A stretch of 64,000 nt of DNA from Salinispirillum sp049115955. GTDB lineage: Bacteria > Pseudomonadota > Gammaproteobacteria > Pseudomonadales > Natronospirillaceae. The translations under genes were made by a program, and so were the position numbers. Every line of letters starts with the position of its first letter. Position 1 is the stretch's first letter. The stretch is taken from assembly GCA_049115955.1 (NCBI GenBank), contig JAGDZJ010000001.1, positions 1 through 64,000 on the forward strand, in the 5' to 3' direction. The notes under the pieces are model-generated. The model saw nothing but the letters and a program-made list of their open reading frames with translations, was not told the origin of the DNA and ran no database searches. Shown piece after piece: positions 8,746 through 17,382 of this stretch.

Positions 8746-9627
8746 TTGTCGACACACCGTTGGTTTGATTGGGCGCTACTGCTGAGCTTGTCGCTCGCGT
8801 GGGGCTTCACATTTGTCCTGATCTCGGTAGCCCTAAAAAGTTTTCCGCCTATGACCCTGGTGGCTATACGCTTGGTTACAGGCGCCCTGACACTCTACGT
8901 GATCATGCGCTGGCAAGGCTTGCGTTTACCTAGTGACCTCGCATGGTGGCGGCGTTTTGCTACCTTGGCGGCGATCGGCAACATAGTGCCTTTTACGCTG
9001 ATCTCCTGGGGCGAGCTCTATATTTCCAGCAGTTTAGCGGGGATATTGATGGCCTTGATGCCCATCAGTGTGATGATTTTGGCGCACTTTTTTGTCGCCA
9101 ACGAGCGCATCACGCTGCGCAAAGCCACGGGCTTTGTCTTGGGTTTGGTGGGCGTACTGGTGCTGGTTGGAGTCGAGGCACTGACGGGCTTAGGTGGCAT
9201 GGCGGTGTTAGCGCAACTCGCCATCGTGGCCGCCACCCTGTGTTATGCGGTGAACAGCATCATTACCAAGCGCATTCCGGCGATTCATGTGTTGGTCGCG
9301 GCGACCGGCACCTTGGTAGCAGGCAGTGTGATCCTGACCCCGGTCGCTCTGTGGATTGACCAGCCTTGGCAAAACCCGGTGTATGCTGGGCCGCTGGCAT
9401 CTGTGTTGGTATTAGGTGTCCTGTCTACCGGGCTGGCAACTTGGGTGTACTTTCTTATCGTCGCGCGTCGCGGGCCCAGCTTTTTGTCGATGATTAATTA
9501 CATCATTCCAGTCGTCGCGTTCACCGCTGGTGTCTGGCTGCTGGGCGAGCCTGCCACGCTGCAGAAATTCATCGCCTTGGGCGCCATCTTCTCTGGTATC
9601 GCCATCGCCCAAACGCGGCGGCGTTAG
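8746..9627 (+). CDS. DMT-superfamily (EamA) exporter
   Basis: 293 aa, about ten hydrophobic helices arranged as two EamA repeats (roughly residues 10-140 and 150-290), typical of drug/metabolite exporters in the inner membrane. Conserved features are an early SLAWGFTFVLI helix and the short GE.Y. and GE.A motifs at the repeat ends (WGELYISSSLAG; LLGEPATLQKF). The substrate cannot be read from sequence. The start is unusual: no ATG is available near the frame start; TTG at 8746 lies 9 bases after TAAGGA (8731-8736) and is preferred over TTG at 8737, which touches that site. Converges with galU, 34 bp apart. Confidence 0.85.
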   Translation: MSTHRWFDWALLLSLSLAWGFTFVLISVALKSFPPMTLVAIRLVTGALTLYVIMRWQGLRLPSDLAWWRRFATLAAIGNIVPFTLISWGELYISSSLAGILMALMPISVMILAHFFVANERITLRKATGFVLGLVGVLVLVGVEALTGLGGMAVLAQLAIVAATLCYAVNSIITKRIPAIHVLVAATGTLVAGSVILTPVALWIDQPWQNPVYAGPLASVLVLGVLSTGLATWVYFLIVARRGPSFLSMINYIIPVVAFTAGVWLLGEPATLQKFIALGAIFSGIAIAQTRRR

Positions 9628-9661
9628 GCGCTAATCCAGTGAAAACACAGCAGCGCTCACC

Positions 9662-10501
9662 TTATGCTTCGCCTTCCTTATAGAAATTCTTGTACACATA
9701 ATTCGTCGCTTCTACAAAACCATCTACGCTGCCACAGTCAAATCGGGTTCCTCTGAATTTGTATGCCATTACGCAGCCGTCTTTGGCCTGCTGCAATAAC
9801 GCGTCAGTCAGCTGGATCTCGTCATTCTTACCCGGTTTGGTGTTGCGGATGATGTCGAAAATATCCGGCGTCAAAATGTAACGCCCGATGATAGCAAGAT
9901 TCGATGGTGCATTGCCTTTAGCGGGCTTCTCGACCATGTTGTCGACCCGGTACAGGCCGTCTTTCATCGCTTCCCCAGCAATGACGCCGTATTTGTGGAT
10001 CTCATCGTCGGGGACTTCCATCACCGCCACGATGCTGCAACGAAATTGTTTGTAGATTTTCACCATCTGCGCCATCACGTTGTCTTCGCCGGGCAGTGGC
10101 AAGCACAGGTCATCTGCCAGCACGACACCAAAGGCTTCGTTACCAATCAGGGTTTCACCGGTCAGTATAGCGTGGCCTAGTCCTTTCATCTCTGCTTGGC
10201 GCGTGAAAGAAAACTGCGCGTTCGCCATAACGTGACGAATGGATTTCAGATAACTTTCTTTGCTCGACCCGGAGATTTGGTGCTCCAGCTCGTAGGAAAT
10301 ATCGAAATGGTCAGCAATGGCGCGCTTACCGCGCCCAGTCACGAAACCAATACGTTGCAGACCAGCCTCTATGGCTTCTTCTACACCATATTGCACCAGC
10401 GGCTTATTCACCACCGGCATCATTTCTTTCGCCAACGCCTTGGTGGCTGGCAAAAAACGCGTACCGTATCCAGCAACGGGAAATAGGCATTTATTGATCA
10501 T
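9662..10501 (-). CDS. galU: UTP--glucose-1-phosphate uridylyltransferase
   Basis: 279 aa. Makes UDP-glucose from glucose-1-phosphate and UTP. The N-terminal nucleotidyltransferase signature is present (FPVAGYGTRFLPATKALAKEMMPVVNKP, residues 7-35), as are VLADDLCLPL near 125 and VEKPAKGNAPSNLAIIGRYIL near 190-210. AAGGA lies 7 bases before the ATG. It is divergent from the glucosylglycerate phosphorylase gene (96 bp between start codons), and its substrate is that enzyme's product. This suggests GalU supplies UDP-glucose for GpgS in the same neighbourhood as well as for envelope sugars. Confidence 0.96.
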   Translation of the reverse strand: MINKCLFPVAGYGTRFLPATKALAKEMMPVVNKPLVQYGVEEAIEAGLQRIGFVTGRGKRAIADHFDISYELEHQISGSSKESYLKSIRHVMANAQFSFTRQAEMKGLGHAILTGETLIGNEAFGVVLADDLCLPLPGEDNVMAQMVKIYKQFRCSIVAVMEVPDDEIHKYGVIAGEAMKDGLYRVDNMVEKPAKGNAPSNLAIIGRYILTPDIFDIIRNTKPGKNDEIQLTDALLQQAKDGCVMAYKFRGTRFDCGSVDGFVEATNYVYKNFYKEGEA

Positions 10502-10597
10502 CTTAATTCCTTCTCAATTTCTGGTATCTCTGTTACCCGAGCAATTGCCATGCCGGGGCATAAAAACTGCATAGTGTATGCCGAGGAGGCTTCACCT

Positions 10598-12346
10598 ATG
10601 GACACTGCATTACTAGCGTCACGCCTGACCGTACTCTGCCAGAGTATCTACCCTGACGATGTGGTGCGGCGAATTGTCCCACAGATCATCAACATGGTCG
10701 ATGATGGTGCTTCGCACCACAGCGGTGCAACTGTACCTGCACTGTCTGAACGCAGCGTACTGCTGATCACCTACGGCAACAGTGTGTTGCACGAAGGCGA
10801 GAAGCCACTAGCGACTTTACAGCGCTTTGTCGAACGCCACGTGCCCGAAATGACGCACGTACACATACTACCCTTTTTTCCTTACAGTTCTGATGACGGT
10901 TTTTCGGTAATCGACTATTTGATGGTCGACCCTAGACTCGGCGATTGGTCCGACATTGCGGCTTTAGGTGAACAACGGGAACTGATGTTCGATTTTGTGT
11001 TGAACCATATTTCACGCGAGAGCGTCTGGTTCGCCGACTATGTGTCCAACCACCCGCCGGGCAACCAATACTTCATTGAGATGCCGCCAGAGACCGACGT
11101 GCGTCAAGTCGTACGGCCCCGCAGCCAGGCGTTGCTGACACCTATTTATACCCGGCGTGGCATCAGTCACGTCTGGGCGACGTTCTCGCCGGATCAGATC
11201 GACCTGAACTACGAAAACCCCGACGTCTTGCTGGACATGATCGGCATATTCATTACCTACCTCAACAAGGGCGCAAGCTTAACCCGCCTTGATGCCGTGG
11301 CCTTCTTATGGAAAACGCTGGGGACTCGCTGCGTCCACTTGCCGCAAACGCACGCGGTGGTGAAATTGTTGCGCGTCATTAATGACGCCGTGCGTCCTGG
11401 CAGCCTGTTAATCACCGAAACCAATGTACCACACGAAGAAAATCTGTCGTATTTCGGTTCGGTGATCGACGACCCAAAGAATCCCGAACAAAAGGTGGGA
11501 GACGAAGCGCATCTGGTTTATCAGTTCGCGTTGCCCCCACTCATCCTGTACACCATGAACCGCGGCAACGCCGACTTGCTGACCAACTGGGCGCAGTCAC
11601 TCGCCCCGCCACCACCGGGCTGTACCTTCTTGAATTTCACCGCCTCGCACGACGGCATTGGCTTGCGGGCCTTGGAAGGCATTCTGCCTGAACACGAGAT
11701 CAGTAGCCTGATTGACTCCATGCAACAATTTGGTGGCTACGTCAGCATGAAAGCCAACGCCGACGGCACCGACTCACCGTATGAAATCAACATCAGCTAT
11801 TTCGATGCCATGATGGGCACACGCCGTGGCCCGGACAGCCTGCAGATTGACCGTTTTCTCTGCGCTCAAAGCATCATGATGGTGTTACAAGGCCTACCTG
11901 CCTTTTACATCCACTCATTATTGGGCACACCGAATGACCAACGCGGCGTGGAAGTCACTGGCCGTTTGCGCTCCATTAACCGGAAGAAATGGCTGCTTAC
12001 TGAGCTGGAAACCGAATTAGAGAAACCGCAATCGGCGCAGCACTTGGTGCACCACGAACTGCGGCGGCGTATCCAATTGCGGCAGTCACAACCCGCTTTC
12101 AGCCCGGAGGCCGCGCAGAAGGTGTACGATTTGGATTCACATTTATTTATTGTGCAGCGCGGGGCTGGATTAGATTCCGTATGCTGCCTGTTCAACACTT
12201 CGACCCAAGACGTGGATTTGCCACTGGTGAAAGTGATGCACCAAACGGACGGACAAGTGCTTGATGTGCTGACCGGGCAGCAGCATCCGCTAGAGAAATC
12301 CTTGACGTTATTGCCCTATCAAGCCATGTGGTTGCGTGTGGTGTGA
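10598..12346 (+). CDS. GH13_18 glycoside phosphorylase, probably glucosylglycerate phosphorylase
   Basis: 582 aa, a sucrose-phosphorylase-like GH13 enzyme. The nucleophile Asp is in LTRLDAVAFLWK (about residue 230), the acid/base Glu in LLITETNVPHEEN (about 275) and the third Asp in NFTASHDGIGLR (about 350). Sucrose phosphorylases usually carry a different sequence after the acid/base Glu; the TETNVPH.EN..YFG pattern resembles glucosylglycerate phosphorylases such as E. coli YcjM. Expected reaction: 2-O-glucosyl-D-glycerate plus phosphate gives glucose-1-phosphate plus D-glycerate. Genes for making this solute (gpgS, gpgP) lie immediately downstream on the other strand, supporting this over sucrose or glucosylglycerol. 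ATG at 10598 has GAGGAGG 7-8 bases upstream; the frame start at 10550 lacks one. Confidence 0.82.
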   Translation: MDTALLASRLTVLCQSIYPDDVVRRIVPQIINMVDDGASHHSGATVPALSERSVLLITYGNSVLHEGEKPLATLQRFVERHVPEMTHVHILPFFPYSSDDGFSVIDYLMVDPRLGDWSDIAALGEQRELMFDFVLNHISRESVWFADYVSNHPPGNQYFIEMPPETDVRQVVRPRSQALLTPIYTRRGISHVWATFSPDQIDLNYENPDVLLDMIGIFITYLNKGASLTRLDAVAFLWKTLGTRCVHLPQTHAVVKLLRVINDAVRPGSLLITETNVPHEENLSYFGSVIDDPKNPEQKVGDEAHLVYQFALPPLILYTMNRGNADLLTNWAQSLAPPPPGCTFLNFTASHDGIGLRALEGILPEHEISSLIDSMQQFGGYVSMKANADGTDSPYEINISYFDAMMGTRRGPDSLQIDRFLCAQSIMMVLQGLPAFYIHSLLGTPNDQRGVEVTGRLRSINRKKWLLTELETELEKPQSAQHLVHHELRRRIQLRQSQPAFSPEAAQKVYDLDSHLFIVQRGAGLDSVCCLFNTSTQDVDLPLVKVMHQTDGQVLDVLTGQQHPLEKSLTLLPYQAMWLRVV

Positions 12347-12410
12347 GCCTAATGTGGTGACCGGTATGACTGAACGTAGTCTGGATGGCGGGTATGAATA
12401 CCAGCCCTAC

Positions 12411-12425
12411 GCTCTTCCGCCCTAC
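12411..12425. repeat. copy of a dispersed GC-rich repeat
   Basis: GCTCTTCCGCCCTAC here is the reverse complement of the left half of the palindromic element at 32667-32695 (14-15 bases shared). Both copies lie between convergent genes. Confidence 0.4.
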
Positions 12426-12453
12426 GGCTAACCGCAAATGTATGGCATTGAGC

Positions 12454-12534
12454 GAGTGGGCGCAGGGTGTATGCCTCAAGGCGCGCCTTTCGGCCTGCCG
12501 TGAAGCGCCGGAGGCATACCCCGAAAGCCCACTC
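12454..12534. repeat. 81-bp imperfect inverted repeat between convergent genes
   Basis: Arms 12454-12477 and 12511-12534 pair over most of 24 bp (GAGTGGGC with GCCCACTC; GGGTGTATGCCTC with GAGGCATACCCC). The loop holds the palindrome AAGGCGCGCCTT. It fills the gap between the phosphorylase and gpgS stops and may act as a bidirectional terminator or be a REP-like element. Confidence 0.6.
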
Positions 12535-12551
12535 AGAGAAAATGCCCGCGA

Positions 12552-13763
12552 TCAGCGGTTATCCAACTCCACCGCATCGTAAATCTGCTCCAGCACATCG
12601 GGTACCGCCGCCTGAATACGATTCCAACTCGGAATGAATGGCGTCGCCATCGGGTTGTCCAAAAACTCCTTACCCGCATCCATCACGTTACTGGCAAACA
12701 ACTCCACCGCTTCCTCCTCGGCGTGACGGTCCACCTTCAGACCGTTGAACAGCGCCGTATCGTAATACAGGCCGACAAAATCCAACGCAATGCGATAGTA
12801 CGTCGCCTTAATGGTGCGAATGTGCTCCTCCGTAAACACTTGCCCATTGGTCGCCAGCTTACGAAACACCGCCTTACTGATGTCGCGACTCATCTTCGAC
12901 AAACCCGCTTCCGCATCTTCTTTCGACAAAGGCTGATGCTTGTGATCATAAACGTCCGCTATGTCGACCTGACAAATACTGCGATTGGAATAATTGCGGA
13001 ACAACTCACTCAACACCCCGATCTCCAAACCCCAGTCACTCGGAATGCGCATATTGGGGATCACATCCGTGCGCAACGAAAACTCCCCCGACAGCGCATA
13101 ACGGAAACTGTCCAAATAATCGAGGAATGGATCCGGCCCACAAACCTTGCGCAGGGCACGAATCAACGGCGACACCAACAACCGGCATACCCGACCATTC
13201 AGCTTATTGTCAGCCACCCGCGCGTAATACCCCTTACAGAACTGATAGCGATACGCCGGGTTAGCCACCGGGTAGATCAAACGCGCCAGCATACTGCGTG
13301 AATAGGTTTTAATGTCACAATCGTGCATCGCCACCGCTTTTGACTTACCGGAAGCCAAAATATAACCGTAGCAGTACCACACGTTGCGGCCCTTACCCAT
13401 TTCACGCGGTGCCAGCTCCAAATCAGCCAGTTGCTTATCAATAGCGCGCAGACGGGGACCATCTTGCCAAAGAATTTTGACCGGCTGATTCAAGCGCCCA
13501 AAATACTCTTTGGCGTGTTCAAATTCTGCCCGGTCGGCGCGGTCTAGCCCAACGACGATTTCATTGAGGTAGTTCACGTCCTTGAGTTCCTGCACGATGT
13601 TTTCTAATGCGGGCTGTTGCAGTTCGGAATACAGTGAAGGGAGAACCAACGCCATGGGACTGATCCGCGCAAAGCTGCGCAATTCGGCTTCCAAATGCTC
13701 TACTGGGCGATCAACAATGTTGTGCAGGTTGGCAATGACGCCGTTCTGAAAGAAATCTGCCAT
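12552..13763 (-). CDS. gpgS: glucosyl-3-phosphoglycerate synthase (GT81)
   Basis: 403 aa. Transfers glucose from an NDP-glucose donor to 3-phosphoglycerate, giving glucosyl-3-phosphoglycerate, precursor of the osmolyte glucosylglycerate. The GT-A fold region has LPSLYSEL near residue 45, EIVVGLDRAD near 70, a GKGRNVWYCYGY segment near 125-135 and the metal-binding DxD as MHDCDIKTYSR near 147-155. SGEFSLRTDV and WGLEIGVLSEL around 230-255 are also typical. Length matches other gammaproteobacterial members. GAGGAG lies 8 bases before the ATG, inside the end of gpgP; the two genes are 5 bp apart and surely cotranscribed from the sigma-54-like promoter at 14620-14635. Confidence 0.93.
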   Translation of the reverse strand: MADFFQNGVIANLHNIVDRPVEHLEAELRSFARISPMALVLPSLYSELQQPALENIVQELKDVNYLNEIVVGLDRADRAEFEHAKEYFGRLNQPVKILWQDGPRLRAIDKQLADLELAPREMGKGRNVWYCYGYILASGKSKAVAMHDCDIKTYSRSMLARLIYPVANPAYRYQFCKGYYARVADNKLNGRVCRLLVSPLIRALRKVCGPDPFLDYLDSFRYALSGEFSLRTDVIPNMRIPSDWGLEIGVLSELFRNYSNRSICQVDIADVYDHKHQPLSKEDAEAGLSKMSRDISKAVFRKLATNGQVFTEEHIRTIKATYYRIALDFVGLYYDTALFNGLKVDRHAEEEAVELFASNVMDAGKEFLDNPMATPFIPSWNRIQAAVPDVLEQIYDAVELDNR

Positions 13764-13768
13764 GGAAC

Positions 13769-14578
13769 TTACTCCTCAAGATTCAACCAATACACCAGGC
13801 CTTCAGCCCAGCCAGCCGGTCCGGCTTGTTTGGTGAAATAGGTTTGGGGTTGCTGAATCGCAACATGAGTGCCATGCGCGTTGCGCACGGCCACGGCAAA
13901 GTCTGCCGCTTCGAGCATGGGGATGTCGTTCCCTCCATCGCCCAGTGCGATGGTGACACCCTTACCCGGTAAAATGGTTTCCAGCCACGCCATGCCGGTA
14001 GCCTTGTTGGTATTGTCACTGAGGTGCAGAAAGCGACCTCCTTGTTGCAGTTGTAGCCCTTCGGCTTGCGCAGCGCGCATCAAACGCTTCAAGGCGTCTG
14101 CGTCGTCTTCCCAAAAAATAGGCTCACTGCATTGTCGTCGTTTGGCTTGCTGCGCTTCTTCGGGGGTTAGGCCGGTCCACGCCACGACCGTATCCACATC
14201 TGCATCATGGAAGCCTTGGCACTGGAATCCTTCTTTGAGACGCATGGCATCCAGCCAGGCGCAGATGTCGTCATAGGGCCGCCCAAGCAGTTTTCCGGCA
14301 ACGTCACCTTCCGACCAGTCGCTGCGATGCGTGCGCCACCACTCATGCGTGCGCGGCAGCAGTACCATGCCACCGTTCTCAACTACAGCGAACGTCGGCA
14401 AACCCAAACGTGGAAACCAGTGCGCCAGTTCCGCCGGCGTTTTACTGGTATTCGGGATCACCGGAATTTCTTCCGCCTGACATTTCTTCAGCAGCGGCTT
14501 TGCGGCGTTCCAGTTGTAATCATGGTGGTCCAGCAAGGTACCGTCCATGTCGGTGTAAATACGCCACGAGTGCGTCAT
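13769..14578 (-). CDS. gpgP: glucosyl-3-phosphoglycerate phosphatase, HAD-IIB family
   Basis: 269 aa. The four HAD motifs are visible: DMDGTLLDH at residue 10 (nucleophile and acid/base Asp), NTSKT near 43, a Lys in the cap region and LGDGGNDIPMLEAADF near 215. The sequence belongs to the mannosyl/glucosyl-3-phosphoglycerate phosphatase group. With gpgS directly downstream, glucosyl substrate is more likely than mannosyl, since no mannosyl synthase is seen. Removes phosphate from glucosyl-3-phosphoglycerate to give glucosylglycerate. First gene of a two-gene operon; a leader of roughly 30 bases is predicted. The ribosome site is weak (TAGG). Confidence 0.9.
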   Translation of the reverse strand: MTHSWRIYTDMDGTLLDHHDYNWNAAKPLLKKCQAEEIPVIPNTSKTPAELAHWFPRLGLPTFAVVENGGMVLLPRTHEWWRTHRSDWSEGDVAGKLLGRPYDDICAWLDAMRLKEGFQCQGFHDADVDTVVAWTGLTPEEAQQAKRRQCSEPIFWEDDADALKRLMRAAQAEGLQLQQGGRFLHLSDNTNKATGMAWLETILPGKGVTIALGDGGNDIPMLEAADFAVAVRNAHGTHVAIQQPQTYFTKQAGPAGWAEGLVYWLNLEE

Positions 14579-14619
14579 ACCATTCGCCTACAGTTGATCA
14601 CAGAACTATCACCAAGCTA

Positions 14620-14635
14620 TTCAAGATAAGTGCCA
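14620..14635 (-). promoter_or_regulatory. sigma-54-like promoter for gpgP-gpgS
   Basis: On the minus strand TGGCAC (14635-14630), five bases and TTGAA (14624-14620) match the RpoN consensus TGGCAC-N5-TTGCW except for one base of the -12 GC. Predicted transcription start is near 14609, about 30 bases before the gpgP ATG. Two NtrC-type sites lie upstream at suitable distance. Confidence 0.6.
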
Positions 14636-14666
14636 ACGCCTAACCATGGGGCCTCCCGCACCGTAC

Positions 14667-14681
14667 GCACCACTTTAGTGC
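14667..14681. promoter_or_regulatory. NtrC-type enhancer site 1
   Basis: GCACCA-N3-TAGTGC matches the NtrC dyad GCACCA-N3-TGGTGC at 11 of 12 positions. Its centre lies about 65 bp upstream of the start predicted for the sigma-54-like promoter. Confidence 0.55.
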
Positions 14682-14709
14682 CTCGATTTGAGCATGCCGA
14701 ACGAAAATA

Positions 14710-14724
14710 GCACCAAAAGCGTGC
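14710..14724. promoter_or_regulatory. NtrC-type enhancer site 2
   Basis: GCACCA-N3-GCGTGC matches the same dyad at 10 of 12 positions. It lies 43 bp (about four helical turns) from site 1, hence on the same DNA face. The rest of 14579-14892 shows no gene. Confidence 0.5.
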
Positions 14725-14892
14725 AAACGAAGGTGGTGGTGTCACAGCGAGCGATGAAAAGCCATTTAAATGCGAACCAATCATCAATAAAATCAATTAA
14801 CAGCCGATGACATTAGGGAAGCCTTCAATACTTCGCTAGACTTCACCTAATATTTATTTACACTGCATTTAAAAAAGGCGTACACGGTTCCT

Positions 14893-15669
14893 ATGAGCAG
14901 CATCATTCCCGTTCTCTTGGTGGTCGTAGCCGTCGTCGTAATTGGCGTCATGGGTTACATGCACTTCAAATACGGCAACAGCAAATCGAAGCGCGAGCAG
15001 TTGTTGCAAATCAGCAACGACACCAAAAAGCTGCAGAACCTGTTGCGGACCATGCCGGGCAATTATTTGTCTAAAGACCTGCGCGACTTCATGTATCGCA
15101 CTATGATCAACAACTACCGTACGCTGATTAAAGAAGATAAGAAAAGTCGCTTCCTGCAATCCGACCTGAATGAAGTAACGGCTCAACGCCAAGCCTTTCT
15201 GGAAGGCAAGCTTAAACCGCCTGCAGAACCGGTTATTGAAGTAGAGCACGCCAACAACGCCCGAGCCGGCTTAAAGTCGCTGTACGGCCACATCAAGGCG
15301 GCCTACCAACAACGTCAACTCAAGGGCCAAGAAGCCCAAGCACTGATTGAAGAAGTAGAACACCGCCTGGTAATCACCGCGGCGGACTTCTTCCGTTCGC
15401 GCGCCCGTCACGCCTACAAGAAAAAGCGCTACCGTGAGGCCATGGCTTTATGGCGCAAATCCATCGAAAATATCGCGTCATCCAAGTTTGTTGGCCAATA
15501 CAAACAGCGTATTCTGGAAGGGAAAACCAAGATCAAAGAAATAGAAAAAGAGTGGAAAGAGCAGAATAAAGCCGCGGCTGAAGCTCGCTCCGAAGTGCTG
15601 GCAGAAAAGTTAGATGAATGGACCAGTGCTGAGGATGAATGGAAGAAGAAACACATATACGATGACTGA
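14893..15669 (+). CDS. membrane-anchored coiled-coil protein of unknown function
   Basis: 258 aa. One N-terminal transmembrane helix (IIPVLLVVVAVVVIGVMGYM, residues 4-23), then a mostly helical, highly charged cytoplasmic part. LGSA-like linkers are absent; residues 95-110 are Pro/Glu-rich, and the end (about 195-255) is a Lys/Glu/Ala coiled coil. A TPR-like stretch may lie at 150-190 (HAYKKKRYREAMALWRKSIENI). I do not recognise the family. It is 57 bp upstream of alaA on the same strand and shares the divergent control region with gpgP, so a link to the NtrC-type sites is possible but unproven. Confidence 0.8.
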   Translation: MSSIIPVLLVVVAVVVIGVMGYMHFKYGNSKSKREQLLQISNDTKKLQNLLRTMPGNYLSKDLRDFMYRTMINNYRTLIKEDKKSRFLQSDLNEVTAQRQAFLEGKLKPPAEPVIEVEHANNARAGLKSLYGHIKAAYQQRQLKGQEAQALIEEVEHRLVITAADFFRSRARHAYKKKRYREAMALWRKSIENIASSKFVGQYKQRILEGKTKIKEIEKEWKEQNKAAAEARSEVLAEKLDEWTSAEDEWKKKHIYDD

Positions 15670-15729
15670 CCCTCTGGGCCGTTTTGCGGTTCAGACCCTA
15701 TAATATTACCTTCGCTCGGACCACTCTCG

Positions 15730-16941
15730 ATGGAATTCAAGAAGTCGCTCAAACTGGCCAACGTTTTTTATGACATACGTGGCCCCGTTTTACAGGAAGC
15801 CAAGCGCCTGGAAGAAGAAGGCCACCGCATCCTCAAACTGAACATCGGAAACCCTACCCCCTTTGGCTTCAACGCACCCGATGAAATCATCACGGACGTT
15901 ATTCGTAACCTGCCCAGCGCCGAAGGCTACAGCGATTCGAAAGGCATATATTCCGCTCGCAAAGCGGTGATGCAATATTATCAGCAGAAGCGCGTCACCA
16001 ACGTGGATGTGGAAGACGTCATCCTGGGCAATGGGGTCAGCGAACTGATCGTAATGACCACGCAGGCCATTCTCAACGACGGCGACCAGGTGTTGGTGCC
16101 AGCACCCGACTACCCCTTGTGGACCGGTGCTGTGACGTTGGCAGGCGGCAAAGCCGTACACTACATGTGTGACGAAGCTCAGGACTGGTACCCCGACCTC
16201 GACGACATGCGCGCCAAGATCACCGATCGCACCAAAGCCATTGTGGTGATCAACCCGAACAACCCCACTGGCTCGGTGTACCCGAAAGAAATACTGGAAG
16301 GTATTTTGCAGATCGCCCGCGAGCACCAGTTGATCGTATTGGCAGATGAGATCTACGACAAGATCACTTACGACGACGCCGTGCACTACTCTATGGCGGC
16401 TTTGGCCGATGACGTGCTGACCATCACCTATAACGGCTTGTCCAAAGTCTACCGTTTGGCAGGTTTTCGGTCTGGCTGGATCCTGGTCAGTGGCCCCAAG
16501 CATCACGCCCGCGACTTACTGGAAGGCTTGAACATGTTGGCCAGCATGCGTCTGTGTGCGAACGTGCCGGCCCAGCACGCCATCCAAACCTCGCTGGGCG
16601 GCTACCAGTCGATTTATGACCTGACCAAGCCCGGCGGTCGCATGGTTGAGCAACGCAATCTGGCGTGGGAACTGTTAAACTCGATTCCTGGCATCAGTTG
16701 TGTGAAGCCAAAAGGGGCCCTGTACCTGTTCCCTCGCATCGATATTCGCAAGTTCAATATCAGCAACGATGAACGCTTTGTGCTCGACTTTTTGCGCGAG
16801 CAGAAAATTCTCCTGGTGCATGGCCGCGCCTTCAACTGGCCTGAAGTCGACCACTTCCGCGTTGTCTTTTTACCCAACCACGAAACGCTCACCGAAGCCC
16901 TCAACAAGCTCGGCACATTCTTGGACGGTTATTCGCAATGA
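15730..16941 (+). CDS. alaA: glutamate-pyruvate (alanine) aminotransferase
   Basis: 403 aa, PLP fold-type I. The sequence is close to E. coli AlaA (YfbQ): KLNIGNPTPFGF near residue 37, SAEGYSDSKGIYSARKAV near 62-80, the NPNNPTGSVYP motif near 176-186, DEIYDKITYD near 205 and the PLP lysine in TYNGLSKVYRLAGFR near 240. It makes alanine from pyruvate and glutamate. The gene overlaps the next by 4 bp (ATGA), implying translational coupling. Confidence 0.94.
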   Translation: MEFKKSLKLANVFYDIRGPVLQEAKRLEEEGHRILKLNIGNPTPFGFNAPDEIITDVIRNLPSAEGYSDSKGIYSARKAVMQYYQQKRVTNVDVEDVILGNGVSELIVMTTQAILNDGDQVLVPAPDYPLWTGAVTLAGGKAVHYMCDEAQDWYPDLDDMRAKITDRTKAIVVINPNNPTGSVYPKEILEGILQIAREHQLIVLADEIYDKITYDDAVHYSMAALADDVLTITYNGLSKVYRLAGFRSGWILVSGPKHHARDLLEGLNMLASMRLCANVPAQHAIQTSLGGYQSIYDLTKPGGRMVEQRNLAWELLNSIPGISCVKPKGALYLFPRIDIRKFNISNDERFVLDFLREQKILLVHGRAFNWPEVDHFRVVFLPNHETLTEALNKLGTFLDGYSQ

Positions 16942-17357
16942 GTGACAGCCTGCACATCACCGACTTCTACAACGATACCGGGCGCATCCTGATCTTACTG
17001 TACCGGTCATTTCCGCGCTTGGATACATTATGGATAGACGATGTGTGCGGGCCGGATGAATTGGATGATTTTGGCCATCACTCGGTACGCTTTCGTGCCT
17101 GCGCTGCCACTGTGGTGTGGCTGGGCAACGAAGGATACTTGCGCTTTGCTGATCAAGATGGCGAGAAGGGTTTTAATCACTGCGTACTGACCGAAAAAGG
17201 CTTAGCGCTTTTATCGGGTTGGCATTTGGAAGGTCGGGAGATGGTGATTGACCAACTCGAGCGTGCGCTTGGTGACGGCTCGTCGAGTGCGATGGAACAC
17301 GCGGTGAGCGGTGTGCTTAAGGCTTCAGCCCAGCAATACTATGCAACCGGTCGGTAA
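16938..17357 (+). CDS. unrecognised 139-aa protein coupled to alaA
   Basis: Starts within the alaA stop (ATGA). The first 50 residues (SLHITDFYNDTGRILILLYRSFP) look like a short helical segment, and NHCVLTEKGLALL near residue 83 resembles the recognition helix and wing of winged-helix proteins, so a regulator or a small structural protein is possible. I do not recognise a family. The overlap suggests coexpression with alaA. Converges with pdxB, 25 bp apart. Confidence 0.7.
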   Translation: MSDSLHITDFYNDTGRILILLYRSFPRLDTLWIDDVCGPDELDDFGHHSVRFRACAATVVWLGNEGYLRFADQDGEKGFNHCVLTEKGLALLSGWHLEGREMVIDQLERALGDGSSSAMEHAVSGVLKASAQQYYATGR

Positions 17358-17382
17358 GCCTACCCAAAAGCGCGAGAAGGTC

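Noticed and set aside
15790..16506. 238-codon minus-strand frame
   Set aside because: Antisense of alaA, which has full family motifs; no start signal and no recognisable domain.
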